This document shows, in pieces, positions 53,570-64,000 of a stretch of 64,000 nt of DNA. A program made the position numbers and the translations under genes. Location: positions 806,001 through 870,000 of the forward strand of contig JBFWPN010000001.1 of NCBI GenBank assembly GCA_050249955.1, in the 5' to 3' direction. The stretch is from CAVVIG01 sp050249955 (GTDB lineage Bacteria > Acidobacteriota > Vicinamibacteria > Vicinamibacterales > CAVVIG01). The notes below the pieces were generated by a model. The model was not told the origin of the DNA. It saw nothing but the letters and a program-made list of their open reading frames with translations, and ran no database searches. Position 1 is the first letter of the stretch, and each line of letters begins with the position of its first letter.

Positions 53570-54595
53570 TCAGCGCAGGCCGGTCCCGAGCACCAGCTGC
53601 ACCACCTCCGCATAGCTGGCTGTTCCCGCATCGACGCGGTTCGCCTTCAGGTAGCGGTCGTAGACCTGCCACCCGGCCCCCGACACGCGCGGGCTCACCT
53701 CCCGCTCGTGCCGCTCGCGGATGGCTCGCAAGTCGGCGCGCGGCCCTTCGCCGAGCGCCGCACTCACCTCGAGTGCCGTGGCGCGGGGAAGTCCGGCGAC
53801 CGCCTCGCGGTAGAGGAACAGCCACCCGCTGTACTGGTGGGCCGTGGTGCCGCGCAGGCAGGTGAGCCAGCTGACGAAGTTGGCCTCGCCTTCGTCCGTG
53901 ATGCCCGCCAGGTGCGCCCACTCGTGGGCAACGACCTGTGGCCGCTCGAACGGCAGGATGTCGCTGGCCACGAGTGTCTCGAGGAAGAACGGGTCGGTCA
54001 TGCCGGCGACACCGGCCCGCCGGAAGTACAGGTCCAGCAGGCTCTGTTTCGGCCGGCCCGGCACGACGGTCGCGGGCAGGCGGAGGGCGGGGAGCGCGGA
54101 CCGCAGGGCGTCGACCAGCGACGGATCGACCGGATCCATCGGGTGCCACCCCTCACGATGCGCAGCCGCATGCAGCGCGTTCGCACGCTCCACGGTCTCG
54201 CGCGCCAGCGCCACGGCCGCCTCCGGCGTCACGCGCGCCGCGTCGTAGGGCACCGTGCGCCGGAGGCCCTCGCGTCGGTAGTTCAACCCCCACATCAGCA
54301 GGAACACGAGGTAGGCCGCCGCCCCCACCGTCGCCACGCGCCAGAGGCCGCGGAGCACGGTCCGGCCCGCCCCCTCACGCCGCAGGTCATCGATGGTGAG
54401 TGCAAGGCCGGCGAGGAGGCAGGCCAGGATCAGCACGTCGAACCAGGCCATGGCCGTCACGTTGGACAGGGAGGTCATCACGGACTGGAGCCGTGGAAAG
54501 AGGGTCGCCGCGTAGGCCTCCTCGACGAAGGCCTGGGGCATCGGCGTGACCAGGGCGATGAGGGCCACGAGCACGACGGCGAGGCGCAGTCTCAC
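53570..54595 (-). CDS. DUF3810 membrane metalloprotease-like protein
   Basis: A 341-residue protein with three N-terminal hydrophobic segments (LAVVLVALIALVTPM; WFDVLILACLLAGLAL; AAYLVFLLMWGLNY) and a large domain containing the zinc-protease-like VVAHEWAHLAGITDEGEANFVSW (HExxH plus a downstream Glu). This is the DUF3810 layout. Activity is predicted, not shown; the domain probably faces the periplasm. The GTG start lies 6 nt after a TAAGAT box, so the mRNA is predicted leaderless. It is divergent from the DNA methylase. Confidence 0.88.
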   Translation of the reverse strand: MRLRLAVVLVALIALVTPMPQAFVEEAYAATLFPRLQSVMTSLSNVTAMAWFDVLILACLLAGLALTIDDLRREGAGRTVLRGLWRVATVGAAAYLVFLLMWGLNYRREGLRRTVPYDAARVTPEAAVALARETVERANALHAAAHREGWHPMDPVDPSLVDALRSALPALRLPATVVPGRPKQSLLDLYFRRAGVAGMTDPFFLETLVASDILPFERPQVVAHEWAHLAGITDEGEANFVSWLTCLRGTTAHQYSGWLFLYREAVAGLPRATALEVSAALGEGPRADLRAIRERHEREVSPRVSGAGWQVYDRYLKANRVDAGTASYAEVVQLVLGTGLR

Positions 54596-54601
54596 GTCGC
54601 C

Positions 54602-54607
54602 ATCTTA
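54602..54607 (-). promoter_or_regulatory. -10 box TAAGAT, leaderless DUF3810 gene
   Basis: TAAGAT on the minus strand ends 6 nt before the GTG at 54595. The same hexamer and spacing precede the gene at 21955. Confidence 0.6.
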
Positions 54608-54664
54608 GGGGAAACGGGGGTGCCCTTCCCGCGAACGCAGACAATCTGCGATCATCGTGCGGCG

Positions 54665-55582
54665 ATGACCAAGCCCCTGCTCAAGTGGGTCGGCGGCAAG
54701 CGGCAGCTGCTGCCGGCGATCCGCCCGTTCTACCCGGGGGTGTTCGGCCGCTACATCGAGCCGTTCTTCGGGAGCGGCGCCGTCTTCTTCGATCTGTGGG
54801 AGCAGGGGCGGCTGCAGGGGCACGAGGTGGTGCTCATCGACTCGAACCCCGACCTGGTCGGGTGCTACGAGACGGTCCGTGACCACCCGGACGCCGTGGC
54901 CGACGCCCTGGAGCGGCTGGCCGATGGCCACGCGCGCGGGGGCCGCACGCACTACTACGCGGTTCGCGACGCGCAGTTCAATCCGCAGCGGGCCGAGCGT
55001 CGGTCAGGGGATGGACGCATCGCCTACACCGCCGATCTGGCCGCCATGCTCATCTACCTGAACCGCACCGGCTTCAATGGGCTCTTCCGCGTGAATGCCC
55101 GCGGTGCGTTCAATGTCCCGGCAGGCCGGTACGAGCGCCCGCGGATTGCCGAACGCGAGCGCGTGCACCAGGTGGCCACGGCGCTGCGAACGCCGGGCGT
55201 CGAGCTGCGCTGGGGCACCTTCGGCGAGGCGGCATCGCTGGCAGCCAGCGGCGACTTCCTCTACATCGACCCGCCGTATGCGCCCCTGAGCGAGACGGCC
55301 AGCTTCACCGCCTACACCGCGCCCCGCTTCGGCCCCGACGAACAGCAGGCGCTGCAACGCCTGGTGCTCGATCTCGTCCGGCGTGGCTGTCACGTGCTGC
55401 TCAGCAACTCCACCGCTCCGGCGATCGTCGACCTCTACGATCGCAACGCCGTCGCGAGGCGTGCCGGCCTACGCGCCCTGCGCGTGCCCGCCCGACGGGC
55501 CATCAACAGCAACGCCGCACGGCGCGGCCCTGTGGAGGAGTACCTGATCACCAACATCAGGCGCTCCGAAGTCAGAACCTAG
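54665..55582 (+). CDS. Orphan DNA adenine methylase (Dam/D12 class)
   Basis: A 305-residue N6-adenine methyltransferase of the D12 class. KWVGGKRQLLPAIRPFYP opens the protein. Motif I is IEPFFGSGAVFFDLW (31-45), and motif IV DPPY at 202-205 is in YIDPPYAPLSETASFTAYT. The C-terminal LSNSTAPAIVDLY and RRAINSNAARRGPVEEYLI complete the fold. No restriction gene adjoins, so it is probably a solitary methylase with regulatory or mismatch-repair function; the target site is unknown. The last few residues (RSEVRT) derive from a heptad repeat. Confidence 0.92.
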   Translation: MTKPLLKWVGGKRQLLPAIRPFYPGVFGRYIEPFFGSGAVFFDLWEQGRLQGHEVVLIDSNPDLVGCYETVRDHPDAVADALERLADGHARGGRTHYYAVRDAQFNPQRAERRSGDGRIAYTADLAAMLIYLNRTGFNGLFRVNARGAFNVPAGRYERPRIAERERVHQVATALRTPGVELRWGTFGEAASLAASGDFLYIDPPYAPLSETASFTAYTAPRFGPDEQQALQRLVLDLVRRGCHVLLSNSTAPAIVDLYDRNAVARRAGLRALRVPARRAINSNAARRGPVEEYLITNIRRSEVRT

Positions 55583-55613
55583 AAGTCAGCAGTCAGAGAT
55601 TCCAGCGTCGAAG
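55567..55613. repeat. Heptad-type repeat at the methylase 3' end
   Basis: gaagtcagaa, gaagtcagc, agtcagaga units in close succession with partial 7-bp period. The methylase stop lies within it. Confidence 0.65.
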
Positions 55614-55664
55614 CGGGAATCGCCGCAGGTGAGCCGTCCAGTTCTGCGTTCCGGGTTCAGCACG

Positions 55665-55937
55665 TCAGCTTCCGGCGGCCCAGATCAGCTGATCGCACTG
55701 CGGGCACGCGTAGGCCATGCGCAGGTCGCTCACGAACGAGACGAACGCACCGTGCCCGGTCTGCATGCAGGAGGGGCACAGCGCGGGAGCGCTCGCGTCG
55801 ATGGCGGCGATCTTCAGCGCCCTGCCGGTTGTCGGGCAGGGTATGGCGGCCGGCCGCGGGTGGTGGGGCACGAGGCGCATCACGCCGTTCTGTTCGACGC
55901 GGCGCACGAGGCCATGGAACTCGAATGGATGAGTCAC
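55665..55937 (-). CDS. Small zinc-ribbon protein
   Basis: A 90-residue protein with two CxxC pairs (CPSCMQTGHG and ACPQCDQLIW) about 25 residues apart, the pattern of a zinc ribbon. An N-terminal beta-rich part carries MTHPFEFHGLVRRVEQNG and a single Cys (IPCPTTGRAL). No further family is recognised. The ATG at 55937 has no strong ribosome binding site. It stands alone between the methylase and tRNA-Leu. Confidence 0.7.
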   Translation of the reverse strand: MTHPFEFHGLVRRVEQNGVMRLVPHHPRPAAIPCPTTGRALKIAAIDASAPALCPSCMQTGHGAFVSFVSDLRMAYACPQCDQLIWAAGS

Positions 55938-56061
55938 GGTCCGGAAATTCTATGCGAACTCGTCCTACGCTGCTGCGCCGATGGCCACGCACCGATAAAG
56001 AAGGCCAACGGTCCGCGCGCGCGCGCGGCGAACACAGCGCGAAAGGCCCGGAGAAAACAGG

Positions 56062-56090
56062 TTGACGAAAGGGCCGGTGCAGGGGACAGT
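56062..56090 (+). promoter_or_regulatory. Candidate promoter for tRNA-Leu
   Basis: TTGACG (56062-56067) and the weak -10 GACAGT (56085-56090) are 17 bp apart; the predicted start is about 10 nt before the tRNA. Confidence 0.45.
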
Positions 56091-56107
56091 TAGTGGTCTG
56101 GGAGTTC

Positions 56108-56194
56108 GGGAGCGTGGCGAAACTGGCAGACGCGCGGGTCTTAGGAGCCCGTGGGCGGAAGTCCGTGTGGGTTCAAGTCCCTCCGCTCCCACCA
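56108..56194 (+). tRNA. tRNA-Leu (anticodon UAG)
   Basis: An 87-nt class II tRNA. The acceptor stem gggagcg pairs with cgctccc and is followed by discriminator A and an encoded CCA (56192-56194). The anticodon stem cgggt/gcccg encloses the loop cttagga, giving anticodon UAG (reads CUA/CUG Leu codons). A variable arm (gtgggcggaagtccgt) and T-arm with gttcaagtc are present. It lies 65 bp upstream of tig on the same strand. Confidence 0.97.
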
Positions 56195-56259
56195 CTGCCG
56201 TTCTGACCGCACCGTCCAGAACGCCTTCCCCTCGGACCAACCCTTTTCCCTGAGCAGCG

Positions 56260-57534
56260 ATGAAAGCCGAACTCGTCGACGTCAACGAAACCCGCAAGAC
56301 CCTCTCGGTTGAATTTCCCAGCGACCTGGTGGATGCCGAAATCGAGCGCATTGCGCGCGACTACTCGCGGAAGGCCCGCATTCCGGGGTTCCGGCCCGGC
56401 AAGGTGCCCTCACGCGTCGTGCGTCAGCGCTTCCGGGAGCAGATCCTCCACGACGTCGCGCACGAGCTGGTGCCGCGCGCCCTGGACGAGGCGCTCCGCG
56501 CCAAGGGGGTCGAGCCGGTGAGCACGCCCGACGTCCGCGAGGTGGTCCTCGAGGAAGGACGGGCGCTCACGTTCACGGCCTCGTTCGACACCCTTCCGCC
56601 GTTCGACCTGGGCGACTTCGCCACGGTGGCGCTCACCCGCAAGCCGACCGACGTGTCGGACGACGCGCTGAACGACGCGCTGACGCGCCTCCAGGAACGG
56701 GCAGCCCGCCACGACGCCGTCGAGGGTCGCGGCGTGGTCGACGGCGACATCGTCACGGTGGACATCGAGCGCACGGATGCGTCCGGCGCGAGCGACACGC
56801 ACAAGGACGTGGCGATCGAGATGGGCGCCTCGGCGAACCCGCCCGGGTTTGATGCGCAGCTGCTCGGGGCCGAGGCTGGCAGCACGCGCACCTTCCCCAT
56901 CAGTTTCCCCGCCGATTACCCGAACGCGGAGTTGGCGAACACCGAAGTGGCCTACACCGTCACGGTGAAGGCCATCAAGCGGCGGACGATTCCGGCGCTG
57001 GACGATGAGTTCGCGAAGGACATGGGCGAGTTCGAGAACCTCGACGCCCTGAAGGCACGCGTGCGCGCCGACCTCGAGCACGAAGCGATGCACGCCTCGG
57101 AGAACGACCTGCGCGGCGATCTGATGAAGGCGCTGGCTGGGCGCGTGCCGTTCGAGATTCCGGCGGCGCTGGTGGAGCGTGAGATCGACCGGCGGCTGGA
57201 GGACTTCGCGGGCCGGCTGATGCAGCAGAACATCGATCCGCGGCAGGCCGGCATCGACTGGGGGGCGTTCCGCGAGAGCCAGCGGACCCCGGCGAAGGAG
57301 GCGGTCGGCGGGGCGCTCGTCCTGGACGAGCTCGCGCGCAAGGAGTCGATCACGGTCTCCGAGGATGAGATCGAGCAGGAGATCGCGCGCTACGCGGAAC
57401 GCACGGGCCGGACGCCCGCGGCGGTGCGCGCGGCGCTCGAGAAGGATGGCGGAATCTCCCGTATCTACGCAGGTTTACGGCGGGAGAAGTGCGTTGACTA
57501 CATCATGGCGCGTGCTACAATTTCGGGGAAGTAA
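56260..57534 (+). CDS. tig: Trigger factor
   Basis: A 424-residue ribosome-associated chaperone and peptidyl-prolyl isomerase. The N-terminal ribosome-binding domain contains the signature YSRKARIPGFRPGKVP (G-F-R-x-G-x-x-P). The FKBP-like domain (about 150-240) reads GVVDGDIVTVDIERTD ... FPADYPNAELANTEVAYTVTVKAIKRR. A helical C-terminal chaperone domain ends ECVDYIMARATISGK-like. It leads the tig-clpP-clpX-lon block, a common arrangement for nascent-chain folding plus proteolysis. No own -10 is obvious, so it may be partly read through from tRNA-Leu. Confidence 0.96.
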   Translation: MKAELVDVNETRKTLSVEFPSDLVDAEIERIARDYSRKARIPGFRPGKVPSRVVRQRFREQILHDVAHELVPRALDEALRAKGVEPVSTPDVREVVLEEGRALTFTASFDTLPPFDLGDFATVALTRKPTDVSDDALNDALTRLQERAARHDAVEGRGVVDGDIVTVDIERTDASGASDTHKDVAIEMGASANPPGFDAQLLGAEAGSTRTFPISFPADYPNAELANTEVAYTVTVKAIKRRTIPALDDEFAKDMGEFENLDALKARVRADLEHEAMHASENDLRGDLMKALAGRVPFEIPAALVEREIDRRLEDFAGRLMQQNIDPRQAGIDWGAFRESQRTPAKEAVGGALVLDELARKESITVSEDEIEQEIARYAERTGRTPAAVRAALEKDGGISRIYAGLRREKCVDYIMARATISGK

Positions 57535-57604
57535 AGCCTCCCCGCTCGCGCCCGTTTCCCCGACATCAACCGACGTTTTTCCGAGACGGAACCCGCACAG
57601 GCCT

Positions 57605-58219
57605 ATGCGTCACCAGCTTCCCGATCCACGTGCCCAGCTCGTTCCCATGGTCGTCGAGCAGACGAACCGCGGGGAGCGTGCCTACGACATCTTCTCGCGC
57701 CTGCTGAAGGACAGCATCATCTTCATCGGGACGCCGATCGACGACAACATCGCGAACCTGGTCATCGCGCAGATGCTGTTCCTCGAGGCGGAGGACCCGG
57801 ACAAGGACATCCTGCTCTACATCAACAGCCCGGGGGGCTCGATCACGGCGGGTCTGGCGATCTACGACACGATGCAGTTCATCAAGCCGGACGTGGCCAC
57901 CTACTGCATCGGGCAGGCGGCCTCGATGGCCGCGGTGCTGCTGGCATCGGGCGCCAAGGGCAAGCGCTACTCGCTGCCCAACTCGCGCATCGTCATCCAC
58001 CAGCCGCTGATGTCGGGCCTGGCCGGCCAGGCGACCGACATCGACATCGCGGCCCGGGAAATCCTGCGCATGCGGGAGCGGCTGAACGGCATCCTCGTGC
58101 ACCACACCGGACAGCCCGAGAAGCGCATCCAGGAGGACACGGAGCGCGACTACATCATGACGGCCGACCAGGGCAAGGAATACGGTATTATCGATGATGT
58201 CATCCGCAAAAGGGCGTAG
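57605..58219 (+). CDS. clpP: ATP-dependent Clp protease proteolytic subunit
   Basis: A 204-residue serine peptidase forming the tetradecameric chamber of ClpXP. The catalytic Ser107 is in GQAASMAAVLLASG and His132 in RIVIHQPLMSG; the Asp is near 181 (ERDYIMTADQ). LVPMVVEQTNRGERAYDIFSRLLKDSIIF is the usual N-terminus, so the first ~13 residues may form a propeptide or a start further in (57647) may be used. It sits 70 bp after tig and 9 bp before clpX. Confidence 0.97.
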   Translation: MRHQLPDPRAQLVPMVVEQTNRGERAYDIFSRLLKDSIIFIGTPIDDNIANLVIAQMLFLEAEDPDKDILLYINSPGGSITAGLAIYDTMQFIKPDVATYCIGQAASMAAVLLASGAKGKRYSLPNSRIVIHQPLMSGLAGQATDIDIAAREILRMRERLNGILVHHTGQPEKRIQEDTERDYIMTADQGKEYGIIDDVIRKRA

Positions 58220-58228
58220 GAGCCCCCA

Positions 58229-59476
<1,248 letters not shown>

Positions 59477-59483
59477 CGCCTGC

Positions 59484-59522
59484 TGCTGAATTGCAGATTC
59501 CAGAGTTCAGATTTCGGATTGG
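59484..59522. repeat. Heptad-type repeat upstream of lon
   Basis: Degenerate 7-mers (gaattgc, agattcc, agagttc, agatttc, ggattgg) follow the clpX stop. A related block lies 70 bp further, before lon. Confidence 0.65.
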
Positions 59523-59587
59523 AAGGCTGCACAGCGTTCAGGGTTGCAGATGGGGCCGGCCGGCGGCTGACCGGTGTCAGGCCTCCC

Positions 59588-59624
59588 CAGTCTGCAACCT
59601 GAATCCTGCAATCTGAATTTCAAG
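59588..59624. repeat. Heptad-type repeat adjacent to the lon start
   Basis: Read on the minus strand: ttcagat, tgcagga, ttcaggt, tgcagac at 7-bp period. It is in opposite orientation to the block at 59484 and ends 10 bp before the lon ATG. Confidence 0.65.
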
Positions 59625-59633
59625 CATCTCCCC

Positions 59634-62036
<2,403 letters not shown>

Positions 62037-62041
62037 CACGG

Positions 62042-62126
62042 GAATGGCAGATGGCTGATCGCAGATTGCCGACTGGCATCGCCGGCCTGAGGCATTCTGC
62101 AGTCTGAAGCCTGAAGTCTGCATTCA
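62042..62126. repeat. Heptad-type repeat with inverted ends upstream of engB
   Basis: gaatggcaga (62042-62051) and tctgcattc (62117-62125) are near-perfect inverted ends; between them lie gatcgcagattgcc and tctgaagcctgaag units. The engB GTG follows 3 bp after it. Confidence 0.7.
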
Positions 62127-62128
62127 CC

Positions 62129-62713
62129 GTGAAGATTTCAGCCTCATTCATCGTCTCGGCCGCCAGCGCGGCGGACTTTCCGCGCGATGGCCTGCCCGAA
62201 GTGGCGATGGTCGGGCGCTCGAATGTCGGCAAGTCGAGCCTGATCAATGCCCTCACCCGGCAGAAAGTGGCGCGCACCAGTGCCGAGCCGGGCAAGACGA
62301 GGCTGGCGAACGTCTACCGGGTGCAGCGGGGTGCCGCCGCCCCGTTCTACCTGGTGGACCTTCCGGGCTACGGATATGCACGGCGCGCGAAGACGCCGGA
62401 GAGCACGACGTTCGCCGCGCTGACGGACGCCTTCTTCGCACGGGAGCGCGCCAGCGCGCTCCTGCTGGTGGACACCCGGCATCCCGGCCTCGACAACGAT
62501 CGCGAGGCCTGGCACTGGCTGCGGCAGGCAGCCCCGGCTGCCGTCGTGGGGACCAAGATCGACAAGCTGCCGCGCGGACAACGGATACGCGCGCTCAAGG
62601 CACTCGAATCCGTGTTTGAAGACACCGTGCTGCCGGTTTCAGCCGTCACCGGTGAAGGACTGGACGAACTGTGGAAACTGATCGACAGGCTGGCGAACAG
62701 CCGGCAGCCGTAA
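62129..62713 (+). CDS. engB: Ribosome biogenesis GTP-binding protein EngB (YsxC/YihA)
   Basis: A 194-residue GTPase needed for 50S subunit assembly. The motifs are G1 GRSNVGKSSLINALT, G2/G3 region TRLANVYRV and LVDLPGYGYARR (G3 DxxG), G4 GTKIDKLPRGQ, and G5 SAVTGEGLDELWKLI. The N-terminal strand SASFIVSAASAADFPRDGLPEVAMV matches the family. The start is GTG directly after a heptad repeat, without a Shine-Dalgarno sequence. rho begins within its last 43 bp in another frame. Confidence 0.94.
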   Translation: MKISASFIVSAASAADFPRDGLPEVAMVGRSNVGKSSLINALTRQKVARTSAEPGKTRLANVYRVQRGAAAPFYLVDLPGYGYARRAKTPESTTFAALTDAFFARERASALLLVDTRHPGLDNDREAWHWLRQAAPAAVVGTKIDKLPRGQRIRALKALESVFEDTVLPVSAVTGEGLDELWKLIDRLANSRQP

Positions 62714-64000
62714 CCACCGCGCAACAGGAACAGCCCGCCAAGGGCGGCAACGGGTCGGCCCAGGCCGGCCAGGAGCGCGGACGACCGGGCGAGAACAAGC
62801 CCGAGAAGATCGAGCGCATCGACCTCGCCACGCTGAAGGACATGAGCGTGGGCGCGCTCACGAAGATCGCGAAGCAGCTCGAGGTGCCGGGCGCCACCGG
62901 CATGCGCAAGCAGGAGCTGATCTTCGAGATCCTCAAGGCGCGCGCCGAGAAGAGCGGCCTCATCTTCTCCGAAGGCGTCCTCGAGGTCCTGCCCGACGGC
63001 TTCGGCTTCCTGCGCGCCCCCGACTACAACTACCTGCCCGGTCCCGACGACATCTACGTCTCCCCCTCGCAGATCCGCAAGTTCGACCTGCACACGGGCG
63101 ACACGGTGTCGGGCCAGATCAGGTCACCCAAGGAAGGCGAGCGCTACTTCGCCCTCATCAAGGTCGAGGCGGTCAACTTCGAGCCGCCGGAGCGCACGCG
63201 CGACAAGGTCTTCTTCGAGAACCTGACGCCGCTCTACCCGCAGAACCGCATCCAGCTCGAGACCGAGGCCGAGAACCTCTCCGGCCGCGTCCTCGACCTG
63301 ATGGTGCCGATCGGCAAGGGCCAGCGCGGCCTCATCGTCGCTCCGCCGCGAACCGGCAAGACGATGCTGATGCAGAACATCGCGAACAGCATCACGAAGA
63401 ACCACCCCGAGGTCTACCTCATGGTCCTGCTGATCGACGAGCGGCCAGAGGAAGTGACCGACATGCAGCGCTCCGTCCGCGGCGAGGTGATCTCGTCGAC
63501 CTTCGACGAGCCGGCGCAGCGCCACGTGCAGGTGGCCGAGATGGTCATCGAGAAGGCCAAGCGCCTCGTCGAGCACAAGAAGGACGTGGTCATCCTGCTC
63601 GACTCGATCACCCGCCTTGCGCGCGCCTACAACACCATCGTGCCCCCGTCGGGGAAGGTGCTGTCGGGCGGTGTCGACAGCAACGCCCTGCAGCGCCCGA
63701 AGCGCTTCTTCGGTGCGGCCCGGAACGTCGAGGAGGGCGGCTCGCTCACCATCATGGCGACGGCGCTCATCGACACCGGCTCGCGCATGGACGAGGTGAT
63801 CTTCGAGGAGTTCAAGGGCACCGGCAACCTCGAGATCCACCTGGATCGCAAGCTGACCGACCGTCGCGTGTTCCCGTCGATCGACATCCAGAAGAGCGGT
63901 ACCCGCAAGGAGGAACTGCTCATCCCGAAGGAAGACCTGAACCGCGTCTGGGTGCTGCGCAAGGTGCTCACGCCACTCTCGCCCGTCGAGGCCATGGAAC
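62671..64000 (+). CDS. rho: Transcription termination factor Rho (3' end beyond window)
   Basis: The visible 443 codons encode Rho, the hexameric RNA helicase ending many transcripts. An N-terminal charged, low-complexity extension (about 50 residues) precedes the Rho N-domain (IDLATLKDMSVGALTKIAKQ; RKQELIFEIL). The RNA-binding cold-shock-like domain has DGFGFLRAPDYNYLPGPDDIYVS. The ATPase has Walker A APPRTGKTMLMQ, ERPEEVTDM, and the Q-loop region SGGVDSNALQRPKRFFGAARN. The GTG at 62671 is chosen since a TGA (62653) precedes and no later start keeps the N-domain. It overlaps engB by 43 bp. Confidence 0.93.
   Translation, partial: METDRQAGEQPAAVTTAQQEQPAKGGNGSAQAGQERGRPGENKPEKIERIDLATLKDMSVGALTKIAKQLEVPGATGMRKQELIFEILKARAEKSGLIFSEGVLEVLPDGFGFLRAPDYNYLPGPDDIYVSPSQIRKFDLHTGDTVSGQIRSPKEGERYFALIKVEAVNFEPPERTRDKVFFENLTPLYPQNRIQLETEAENLSGRVLDLMVPIGKGQRGLIVAPPRTGKTMLMQNIANSITKNHPEVYLMVLLIDERPEEVTDMQRSVRGEVISSTFDEPAQRHVQVAEMVIEKAKRLVEHKKDVVILLDSITRLARAYNTIVPPSGKVLSGGVDSNALQRPKRFFGAARNVEEGGSLTIMATALIDTGSRMDEVIFEEFKGTGNLEIHLDRKLTDRRVFPSIDIQKSGTRKEELLIPKEDLNRVWVLRKVLTPLSPVEAME

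Overview
The window is 64 kb of GC-rich bacterial chromosome, densely coded on both strands. It shows no prophage, transposase, CRISPR array or rRNA. The Gram-negative envelope genes (TamA/TamB, OmpA, Omp85 barrels, several lipoproteins), the carboxypeptidase-regulatory-like secreted protein, the GT33-type glycosyltransferase and the many very short intergenic repeats suggest an Acidobacteriota member, probably close to Vicinamibacteria/Luteitalea. That placement is inference; no taxonomic marker such as 16S is present.

Layout. 1-5446 (minus): DUF2164 protein, short-chain dehydrogenase, arylamine N-acetyltransferase, a small helical protein, an ALG1-like glycosyltransferase, a eukaryote/virus-type topoisomerase IB and a BON lipoprotein. 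5580-8930: NDH-2 divergent from a molybdopterin oxidoreductase. 8976-17317 (minus): an outer-membrane block of OmpA-PKD protein, small membrane protein, TamA and TamB. 17375-18621: small stress-type genes (KGG protein, YggX). 18726-24032: peptide transporter with a stand-alone LigD phosphoesterase, YvcK, and an operon of a degenerate nucleotidyltransferase, a TPM protein and LemA. 24123-32506: degenerate penicillin acylase, DinB protein, aminotransferase, M20 peptidase, methyltransferase and gamma-glutamyltransferase. 32503-44082: secreted regulatory-like protein, amidase/SpoIIAA-like/membrane operon, dicarboxylate symporter, hydrolase, DUF72, SCO1-CusF fusion, EEP nuclease and desaturase. 44161-49498: an ECF sigma/anti-sigma/TlpA operon divergent from a 1042-residue metalloprotease-propeller-Omp85 barrel fusion. 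49600-52613 (minus): a TIGR00300/ornithine-cyclodeaminase-like protein and homoserine dehydrogenase, preceded by a short acidic ORF and a leucine-rich leader peptide with a textbook attenuator. 52772-56194: truA, DUF3810, an orphan adenine methylase, a zinc-ribbon protein and tRNA-Leu(UAG). 56260-64000: tig-clpP-clpX-lon-engB-rho, a housekeeping proteostasis block.

Three signals cut across the genes. (1) At least eleven genes have a -10-like hexamer ending 6 or 7 nt before the start codon, which predicts leaderless mRNAs. (2) Several of these -10 boxes are palindromic and lie between divergent genes, so one AT-rich patch may serve both strands. (3) Intergenic gaps carry a family of 30-85 bp elements built from 7-bp units (TCTGAnn or CAGATTG type, often as inverted arms). 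Some of these run into the 3' ends of genes and encode their last residues.

The most interesting single loci are the outer-membrane-barrel metalloprotease (46370-49498) and the attenuator (52356-52613).
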